In this document: positions 55,147 to 64,000 of the stretch, piece after piece | Numbering within the stretch: the first letter of the stretch is position 1 | Layout of the letters: each line of letters opens with the position of its first letter | From: Cololabis saira | Taxonomy: Eukaryota; Chordata; Actinopteri; Beloniformes; Belonidae | Reading direction: 5' to 3' | Assembly (NCBI RefSeq): GCF_033807715.1 | Contig: NC_084599.1 | Span: 10,831,625-10,895,624 of the forward strand | DNA: 64,000 nt | Notes under the pieces: model-generated | Database searches by the model: none | What the model was told of the DNA's origin: nothing | Seen by the model: the letters and a program-made list of their open reading frames with translations, nothing else | Made by a program: the position numbers and the translations under genes

Positions 55147-56530
55147 AGAATTTCTAGGTGCAGCCTAGCAGTGGAGGTGGTCTGGATTTGTGATCTCAGA
55201 ACTGGGTTCACTCTGCTTTTTGCAGATGATATGGTTCTCCTGGCTTCAGCATGCCAAGACCTGCAGCTATCACTGGCAGAGCTCGCAGCCGAATGTGAAG
55301 CAGGGTGGAGTTCCCTCTCCGGGTCGGGGGTTAAGATCCTGCCCCAAGTGGAGGAGTTCATGTGTTTTGGGGTTTTATTCACAAGTGAGGGAAGAATGAG
55401 GAGGGAGACAGACAGGCAGATTGGTGTGGCGTCCACAGTGATGCAGACTCTGCATCTCCAAAAGGCAAAGCTCTCAATTTACTGGCCACTATAGGTTCCT
55501 ACCCTCACTTATGGTCACGAGCTGGAGGTAATGATCCACAGCAAGGGCGTTTGGTCTCAACATTGGTAGGGACGATATAATAGCATAACCTGCATGTACA
55601 CTTTTTGCTGTGGACGGGACATTAATAAGACCAAACAGATTGGGTGAACGGGGGTCAGGGCTACATTTGTCATGAATATGAACCTAATTAATTGATAGGC
55701 TAAATGATCAATGCAAAATAAATCTGTATTGACTAATACTAACTTTCATGTGTATTGGTTCACCTGATACACGGTTCGATTCAAACCTTTGTTTTCAAAA
55801 ACTACTAAAGAAACATTTTGAAAACTTCCAGAATATTCCAGGATTTTATTAGCAATTTAAATTGCAATATTTGAACATAACTTAAATTATATTAACATAC
55901 ACAATAAATGTATTAATTGTACTTATTAATAATCTCTTAACTATCCAGAATGCAAAAAATAAACATTTGTCTAAGACCATCAGCCAATATAAAGTCTAAT
56001 ATAAGTCTGAACATAATAAAAATAATTCACTTAATAATGGTAGGGTCAATTCTATCCTTACAGCGTTTGGCAAGACAATCTAAACTACCTATATATCTGA
56101 ACTCATTATATAATGCAAATAAGGTTGCTTAAAAGTTGGTGGGGACAATTTGAGCCTCCTGAAAAGTTTGTAGTGTTATGTCCCTACCGTCCCTATGCAA
56201 ACCTACGCCCTTGCTCCACAGGGTGTCTGGGCTCCCTCCTAGAGCTGGGTTGAGAAGCTTGGTCATCAGGGAGAGGCTCAGCTGCTGCTTCTCCACATTG
56301 AGAGGAGCAAAATGAGGTGGCTCGGGCATCTGGTGAGGATGCTTCCTGGACTCCTCCCTTTTGAGGTCCTATGGGCGCGTCCCACTGGGAGGAAATCTTC
56401 CTCCTTACCCAAACAATGTTTGATGATGTTTTTCCAGGAGTTACTGGGTGCAGGGGACAGTTGTTGTCAGTGTTATGTAGACCTGGACCGGTGGGAGCCA
56501 CTGATTAAACCGTTCTCCTGGAACCCATTT
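55147..56530 (+). pseudogene. Decayed LINE reverse transcriptase, split by a hAT-like insertion
   Basis: Frame 55147-55494 encodes LLFADDMVLLASACQDLQLS (FADD is the RT active-site motif), LAAECEAGW, VEEFMCFGVLFTSEGRM and RQIGVASTVMQTL. After the insertion it continues with SLVIRERLSCC and MRWLGHLVRMLPGLLPFEVL. This is the C-terminal half of a teleost non-LTR reverse transcriptase of the type often labelled Rex-Babar/RTE; the family call is from memory. Frameshifts and missing segments make it inactive. Confidence 0.7.
55542..56213. mobile_element. hAT-like MITE, CAAGGGCG family, copy 2, inside a LINE
   Basis: Ends are CAAGGGCGTTTGGT and AACCTACGCCCTTG, with flanks ATCCACAG (55534-55541) and CTCCACAG (56214-56221), 7 of 8 identical. 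It shares the CAAGGGCG terminus with 30044-30631. Confidence 0.8.
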
Positions 56531-56629
56531 TATTTTTATTTCAAAGATGTGATGATCACCTGCATTGCCATGATCCCCACCTTCAATGATTGCCACGCTG
56601 TGGTAAAGTGTGATGCTGTCAGATAAAAC

Positions 56630-57392
56630 GGCAGCTCCTGAAATAGTGCTATGCTTTTATTACTATAAAATTAGTTATATTGTTTTTGGACCTTAAAGGA
56701 ACTTAAAAGCAGCCTACCACAGGGAATGGGGAACTGATCCATAAATGTTGAACTCTACAGAAAAAGACCATACAGCTCTTTATCTTATCTTTTTGGATCT
56801 GGTGCTATAAAGTTGTCTTTTTTGGAATGCAGGAAAGCCTGTTGTTTCAGATTTTTAGATCAATTTATTAGGTTTTGTATTGTTTCTGTTTTAGATCTTG
56901 TGTCAATTGTTGTGTTTTTTGTTGTATTTTTCTCCCTACATTCAGGAGTTTTATCTGATGAATTTGCTCATTGGCAGATGGATTCCTCTCTTTTGGCATG
57001 AGAAAGCCTGTTCCTTGCTAAGCTTTGGGGATGATTTGCTTTCCCCACACAACTCTCATGTTTCTCCAGAGGAATTTCAGCACATCCAGTTCATTCGGTA
57101 CACCTTTTAGATGGGTATGCATGATATCTGTCTGAGCAATAAATTATTCGTCGATATGGGAGGAAAATGACATAATTTCCTAACAACGCAACACTGGAGC
57201 TAATACATCGGTCTGGTTATTTCTCTCAGTGGATGACAATGCCACAGCTGTTTGCAGCGCATGTTCGGCAAGGATCCAGAGATGAGGAAAGAAGACAGCA
57301 GGTCTTCTGCTGACCATTCTTATATCGCACCTGAAAGATCATCACTGCGGCAAGGCTTGTATTTAAAGGATATGAAGCAGTAGCTAGCAGCA
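56630..57392. other. Intergenic
   Basis: No supported gene or bounded element seen. Confidence 0.4.
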
Positions 57393-57396
57393 TTAA

Positions 57397-57911
57397 AGCC
57401 AGATTTATACTTCTGCGTCAAAATCTACGCAGTAGCAATAGCGTAGGTGTGTACCCGACAGCGTAGGCTACAGCGTCGCCTAACGTGCATCTCTATCCAA
57501 ATGTAACTACATGACGCGTTGACACGGACTGCAAAAAATCTGATAGGTCTGCTTGGTAGCAATGTTTTTCCCAATATATATTTCTGGCTTCTTTGCTGCT
57601 ATTTTTAAATCATACAGAAAGAGATCGAGCAGATAAATGTCCAACTTTTTGAACATTTCTGAAAGTATCATTTATGCAATTAATCATCTCAACGCTAACT
57701 CACACACGATATGCTATGCTGTTGCCATTTTTGATGCGTGAAGAAAGGAAAGTACATGAAAGAAGCAAACAAAGGAAAGCCTTTCAGTGCACACAATAAT
57801 CTTCATTGTCAACTAGTGGTTGGTGATGCAATTACAGAGTGTTGCAGACTGCAACGCAGAAGTATAAATGCCCATGACGGTGTAACTTCTATGCAGAAGC
57901 ATGAATCAGGC
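57397..57911. mobile_element. TTAA-flanked non-autonomous DNA element
   Basis: TTAA lies at 57393-57396 and 57912-57915. Ends GCCAGATTTATACTTCTGC and GCAGAAGCATGAATCAGGC are inverted with three or four mismatches. Inner CTACGCAGTAGC and GCGTAGGCTACAGCGTCGCC words recur. TTAA targets are used by piggyBac and Kolobok elements. Confidence 0.65.
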
Positions 57912-57915
57912 TTAA

Positions 57916-59103
57916 GCATAAATACAATAACAATAATTGATGTTCCCCATCAGCAGATATTTATATATAGGCTATATATAGATGTAAAAAAAAAAAAAAA
58001 CAGCATAGAAACAGCATAAATGCCACGAGGGGCAAAGTAATAACATTACTATTACTTAGTGATGATTCTGTAAACTTTTTTTGTAAATAGCATGCAGTTT
58101 ATGAGTCATTTATTGTTTTTGGTTGACATTTTACTAAAACTACGCAAACACCCATCTCATCCTCATGTTCTTAAAGTTGAAAACGTATTTCTCTGTCATT
58201 CATAAAATATTTGAATGTTATTTATTTGCACATAAACCAGTTGTAATACTGGTAAAACCTTTTTCTTGAGTGATGCAATCTTTCCTCTAATTGTGTAATT
58301 TGACATATCAGTGCATTTGGCTTTCGCAAGTTTTGGAAAGTCTAATATACCGGCACCACACAAACTCACTGTGTGCAATCACAGTGGCATTTTGTTTCAA
58401 CCACTTGAAAATGTTTGATATGAACCATTGCAAATGTATCCAAAAGTTGTTGGTAGTTTATGAAGTATTGTGGTGCCTTCTCACACACAAAGTTTTTGTT
58501 ATCCTGACTGCACAAACTGCTGTACATATCAAGATTATATGAAATCTTAAAACAGGAACTCATCAGCTTTAATTCTGGATATTGTGCATCCTTACTTTTA
58601 GATCACATGTGTAGCTAGTTCTAAGATGTTCGTCAATTTGCAACACAGTTGGAGAGAAAGTTATTTTACTAAAACTGTAGTCACAATTCAGACTAGATTC
58701 AGATACTTCAGAGCATGAACGAAAATAACATGGTCACAATAATGCATTAAACACCCAGTTTAATTTCAGACTGGAATTGCTTCAAATAATTGCATTATAT
58801 AATACTAGCGTTGGTCTCGGTGAACACCATTGGGAGACGCATTCCGACAGATCACATTTGCGCTATGTTAGCACAGAGATGATCCTGCCCCATTCTTTTC
58901 AAAAGATATGTTTGCATTACAGACACACAAATACACACATTGAAAAATAATTCTGAATTGTGGGAAGGGGACTTTCATATCACAGCTGATAGTAGATGTG
59001 ACCACGTTTCTTGGTACAGTACGATATGACGTATTGAACATGGAAGTTCTGAGTGATAGTCATGGGAATGTGTCTGAGCATGGCTTCAGAGCACTGGGGC
59101 ATT
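57916..59103. other. Intergenic
   Basis: AT-rich, with no supported gene. An A(16) run lies near 57988. Confidence 0.4.
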
Positions 59104-59107
59104 TTAA

Positions 59108-60064
59108 AGCAGCACAACGTAACTCTCAGCTTTTGTTGAGTTTGGCGGCTCCTTTGGACAAAAGCGGTAGTGCTTTACCAGAAAGAACACTACATTTCCC
59201 ATGAGCACCAGCGCGTACTGCCGGAAAACTCCTGTCCCCGTCGCGTGCATTTGTTTTGATGGTGACTGAAATAAGACAGGACGGACTTTCAAAACTACTT
59301 TTCTGTTTTTACCGGTCGTTTGCAGGATGGATAATGAAGAGGTAATGTATCTATTTTTGTCTAAACAATATAATATGAGGATGTTGAAAATCACAAAGTT
59401 CAACTTGGTTTTATTAGTATTAGGTTTTATTCGTCATAAATTAGTAGTCCAACATACTTACTGACAAAATAAAAAAAAATACTTTATAACCTGGGAATAA
59501 CTGAATGTTTTGAAGATCAGCCCTGCACAATATTACAGTTCTCAGGAAAAATACTAGAAATGTTCTATACATTTTCTTTGCATTGCATTCTTTCCTCTAG
59601 TGCTGTAATTCTATTCAATTGTATTATTATTTTATAAAGCTTCCTCATTGTCAATTACACAATTTTATGATCACTATTATTATCAGTAATTTTAGAATTA
59701 CCCAAACCGCTTTCTTTTTTTTGCCTCCTCTGATGATTTTTGCGTTTTTCCGCTGCTTGGGCCATGATACCGGCTTCTGCTGAGCTCTGCGCTCCACGCC
59801 CCGCCCAGCTTTCGTCTGGACTACGAATCGGGAAGGAGGCGGAAGTGACGTATGCCGTAAAGCAGTCAAAGCCGTAAAAATGTGTAGTTTTTTAGTGTGG
59901 CAGGGTTCCTACCATCCACCTCAAAGTTACATAGTGCCAGTGAAGGCGATACAGACCCCTCAGACCATGACAGAGGTGTCATTAAACCTGTTGGAAGTTG
60001 ATGTACAATCACAATGATGATGATGAAATATGATATTAAGGTGGAAAAGTTACATAGTGCTGCT
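59108..60064. mobile_element. TTAA-flanked element with AGCAGCACNNNGTAACT ends
   Basis: TTAA lies at 59104-59107 and 60065-60068. Ends AGCAGCACAACGTAACT and AGTTACATAGTGCTGCT are inverted with two mismatches in 17. It is 957 bp, with a GC-richer core (59730-59870) and no transposase. The second AAAGTTACATAGTGC at 59923 may be an earlier internal end. Confidence 0.72.
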
Positions 60065-60491
60065 TTAAGAGGGTGTGGAGATGAGGAGGATGAAGGGCTT
60101 GTTTGTCTAAATGTTTTTTGGACAATTTAAGACATAAAAGCATTGTTGCATGTTACACAGTGGTTGTGTGACATGACTGGTCTGCAAAAATGTATCTGAC
60201 ATGAATACCAGGATGTAGGTTTTCCCAGCCAACGATTACACTGAAATGGGACGATTATTCTAATTCATTTAACCCGGCTGTTTTCTTTTAATGTTGTGGA
60301 CGATAGGTGTATGTATCTCAAGTGCACAGACACCGGTCTGTATGGCTGCACAGATCGTTTTGAGAAGAGCTGGCAGCAGCCTCCTCGTTACTCTTCTCTC
60401 CTGCAGTAATCAGCAAGAGTGGAGGCCTGAGCTTCTCCACCTCTCCCTGCCTGTGGTTAGTTCACATACCGTCTCAGCCGAGCGGGTAGGA

Positions 60492-60595
<104 letters not shown>

Positions 60596-60685
60596 GCATT
60601 TCTATGTGCTCGCATGCGTCTTTGTGGGCTGAATGCACGTGTACCAAAACTTGCAGACTGTGTGCACAGTAAACGTTAGTGCATC

Positions 60686-60688
<3 letters not shown>

Positions 60689-60762
<74 letters not shown>
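60689..60762. repeat. (GT)n microsatellite, second block
   Basis: About 74 bp of TG repeats with one TA interruption, about 95 bp after the first block. Confidence 0.95.
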
Positions 60763-60763
<1 letters not shown>

Positions 60764-63700
60764 CACTTCCATGTTTGTGTGTTTGCGTGTGTGTAAGGGA
60801 GAGATTTAGTGCATTTGTGTGTAAGAACAGGGGGTGGGGGTTGAAGAGGCCCTAGAAGGGAGAAGACAGAAAACCTGATGGTGGTTAGTTGGCCTTTTCC
60901 CTGCAGTAAACAGCACTATAGACAAGAATTCAAAGCAGCCCTTTGTGGGTCTCGTGTGTGCAGATCATTTCTGTGATCAGAAACATTTTAACCAAGCTGT
61001 TCTGAAGCTAGCACAGCCCTGTTTTATTCCTAGGAAGGCTGATATTGTTTTGTTTTGTTTTTGGTTCCTTTTCAGATACATTTATCCAAGGAAATACATC
61101 CAAAGAAGAGTTTTCTTTTCTGTCTTGGTTCAACCAAAATACTAACTGACACACAAGTCTGTGATCACTGCTGTTATGCAGTCAGACGTAGCCAGAAGAG
61201 GACAGACGGAAGCATTAAACACCACTGTTTATGCTTTTACCCAGTCAGTCTGCAGACTTTGTAAGCCTCTCAAATGTTTCCCAAAAGCTGCTGCACGTGC
61301 CCACATATGCAAACACAGTAAGCTTCATGTACACATGAATATGTCGAGTATGCAATGACACATGTGATGGACATGCAAACAAAAACCTGCCTTTCTTACT
61401 ACCAAACACACACGCACACATGCACATACACACGCGCGCACACGCGCACACACACACACACCAACAACACAGGTTCATTAATGAACTGCAGCTCATGAAC
61501 AAGGCACAAAACTGGGCTTATATTACACAGGCTTGGCATGATCCCTTAGCTGATATAATCACAATGTGATGAGAGGTTGTGATGACACATGAAGGAAGAA
61601 CATTTGGTGCCTCAGAAATATATCACTGTTACAATAACCCACTTAGCATGTCGTGATGATTTTACAGTTTTTACAGTTTTAGCATCTTTAGCATCATCAT
61701 TATTATCTTTTCTACCTTCCTCTGCTCTGATCTATATTCCTTTAGCTTCATTAACAACAGGAAATTAGGTATGATGTTATGTGGTATGATGGAGTTGGTC
61801 CAATTGTTGTAACTAAACCAACTATGATTAAATCAGTGTGATTTTCCAGAGATGCTTTATGTTATCTAGGTCTAAAGATGGATGAAATCAGCATAATTTG
61901 GATGAAAAACGCTCATGCAATTGGATTGTACTGTGGTTTAACCCTATAAAATCTGATGAATGACTATGATAAAAGAGGTTAATGACACAGAATCACCATT
62001 TTGCATTCAGCTTCTGTTTTCAGAGGTAAGATAATTTATTTTCCAATACATATTCAATGATTGTAAATAAGCATTATATAAATGTCAATAAAATTGGCAA
62101 GTGAAAACTTTAAATTTGATTTGCTGTGAATTAAGGATGAACTTGCTGTACACAAGTCCATTAAACAGGCCATTTAAAAACTATCCTGTTAATGCTGCAG
62201 CAGTTCATATTCACATTATGGATGTTGTTAAGACTAAATTAACTTTTTTTTTTGTTGCAAAACCCTACATTTCAGTGAGCATGGCAATGCTTTTCTCAGC
62301 AATTGATAAAAAAAAAATTCTTATCAGTCTGTTCCCGAATGTATGTAATGAGAAAATGTCACATATCCATGTTTTTGGCCGAATCAGCAGGACTGTTTTT
62401 AAACTGTCAATGGACAAACTCCCTGGCCTAGAAATCTTGACGTATTGCTCGCAAATTTCAATTTGCTTTTCAGGTACGTCTAGCTACCATCTGTTGGAGT
62501 TCATTAAATAAACCCAAAGTCTTGGAGAGCCAATCAAATCAGTGTGACCTGACAGGGGTCTCTGGGCGGGATTATTACAATGATGACAGAGCAGCGAAGT
62601 GATCTGCATGTAAACAGTGTAGATGGTTACAGTTAAAGATTCAGACTTTTTCTTTGAAAACTGAGCAGAAGAAATCATTCCTTTGGAAGTTAGATGCATT
62701 TGTTGTTAAGCCGACAGACTATGTTAAAAGTTTAATTTACGCCTTTTACACAACACATTCTTCCGTTTACTCGTTTGTCACAACGAACCTTGCTTGTTGC
62801 TCTGACTGGCCTTATCACTAATCAACTGTGTGCAAAGACAGTTTGATAAGCAATCCTTGGATGGAGAGTCCCATATGGATCGTTTTCAGACCCTGGGTTT
62901 GATCTATCAGGGCACAAACTACCAGGATCTTGATTATATCATGGATTTGCATATTTTCTCCACATGCCAGTAGTCTTTGGGAAGTGTTTTTTCATGTTCA
63001 TTCATGTCTAAGGTAGATTATCCTTCAACCATATGCATTTAAGCAGTATTAGTGTCTATGGTTTCTGTGCAAGAGGAGAGATGCACTTCTCCCTCTCCAA
63101 GTGGAGAGGCAGCAAGGCTCATTGATTGTGTACAGATGGGGTTGTAGATAGCAGCTTCATAAAGGCAGGCGCTAAGAGTATTATACCCCTCTGTAGCTCC
63201 TCTGGCCTTGTCATGTTTGTGTGAGGTGTCTTCAGGAGGAATATGGGCTTAACTGTCTTAGCAGCATGTTTTCTCGTACTTCTAAGAATTCTTATCACTT
63301 CTGGTGCTGGAGTGAGCTAATTTTTTTCTGCATTGCTGAACTTTAGTTTCAGTCACTTAAGCCTTTATAGTATGGAACAGTTAGGAACACATATAAAGGA
63401 TTAGTTATGGTACGTTTATATTTACATCGCCAAAATTCAACCACTGTTTTAGACATAATGGGCCAGTTGTACCGTTAGCATGCAGCTAACATAGCATTTT
63501 GCTAACTTTACCTCCAGCTTCACTCAAAGGTTGTTTTCAAAATGAAAAACTGTATAGGCCTACAGCATTTACAATCTAGTATGTAGTAGTATATAATGCG
63601 TATTGGTCCAGTACATACTGTACTGGTGTTAGTATATATGTATGTATGTTACTGTAAAAATAAAATAAAAAAGCAAACCAACAACAACAATGTGCTATGA

Positions 63701-64000
63701 CACAAGTGGAACCCAGTTACATGAACACTCTAACTGGCTCTTGCTGCACATTTTCCGAGAGGTAGCAAAACATCTGGATACTTCTTTCATTCTACAGATT
63801 GTAGATTGTTTGCATAAAACAATAGTGAACACTACGTCTTTGACAAAATCAGTGTGGACTAGTAGAATAGTATGCGGTTTCATAAACAGCCAACATTAAA
63901 TGCCATTACAGTGTCACAGCAAGCAAGCACTGAGGAGCTGGAAATAGGAAATGCACCCAGTCTTTTTCAACCAAGTTAGGGTGAATGAGAAACACATCAT
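60763..64000. other. Intergenic, end of window
   Basis: No supported gene. A short CA/CG-mixed run lies at 61408-61462. Open frames are short and without family resemblance. Confidence 0.4.

Overview
The window is vertebrate nuclear DNA, almost certainly from a ray-finned (percomorph-type teleost) fish. The genes are split into short exons with GT-AG introns. Gene order matches the conserved vertebrate block REX1BD - CRLF1 - TMEM59L (human 19p13.11). The introns are crowded with teleost-style short DNA transposons, LINE tails and long pure microsatellites. There are no bacterial operons, CRISPR arrays or prophage, and I saw no tRNA or rRNA genes.

Layout. (1) 1-1.1 kb, + strand: the last two coding exons and 3' UTR of a gene resembling rex1bd. 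(2) 3.3-17.7 kb, - strand: complete crlf1 (cytokine receptor-like factor 1), rebuilt here as eight exons encoding 389 residues: signal peptide, Ig domain, two fibronectin-III domains, a WSDWS box and a C-terminal tail. Only the 8-codon last exon is tentative. (3) 17.7-22.7 kb: the divergent intergenic region, with nested hAT-like elements and LINE debris. (4) 23.1-38.7 kb, + strand: complete tmem59l, eight exons encoding 336 residues: signal peptide, Cys-rich luminal part, one membrane span and a cytosolic tail. (5) 38.7-64 kb: no protein-coding exon that I can support. It holds mobile elements, microsatellites, a decayed LINE reverse transcriptase and one GC-richer patch (47.8-48.6 kb) that may be the 5' end of an undetected gene. 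The next genes in the conserved block (klhl26, crtc1) are not recognisable here.

rex1bd and crlf1 are convergent; crlf1 and tmem59l are divergent. CRLF1 is a secreted partner of CLCF1 that signals through CNTFR/LIFR/gp130. TMEM59L is a Golgi/endosomal membrane protein. Nothing in the sequence suggests that they work in one pathway; their linkage is old synteny.

The most informative part is the repeat landscape. At least thirteen short elements can be delimited to the base by terminal inverted repeats plus target duplications of about 8 bp (hAT-like). Two more have TTAA target sites. Several are nested, and several families carry iterated short words in their interiors. No convincing new protein system was found.
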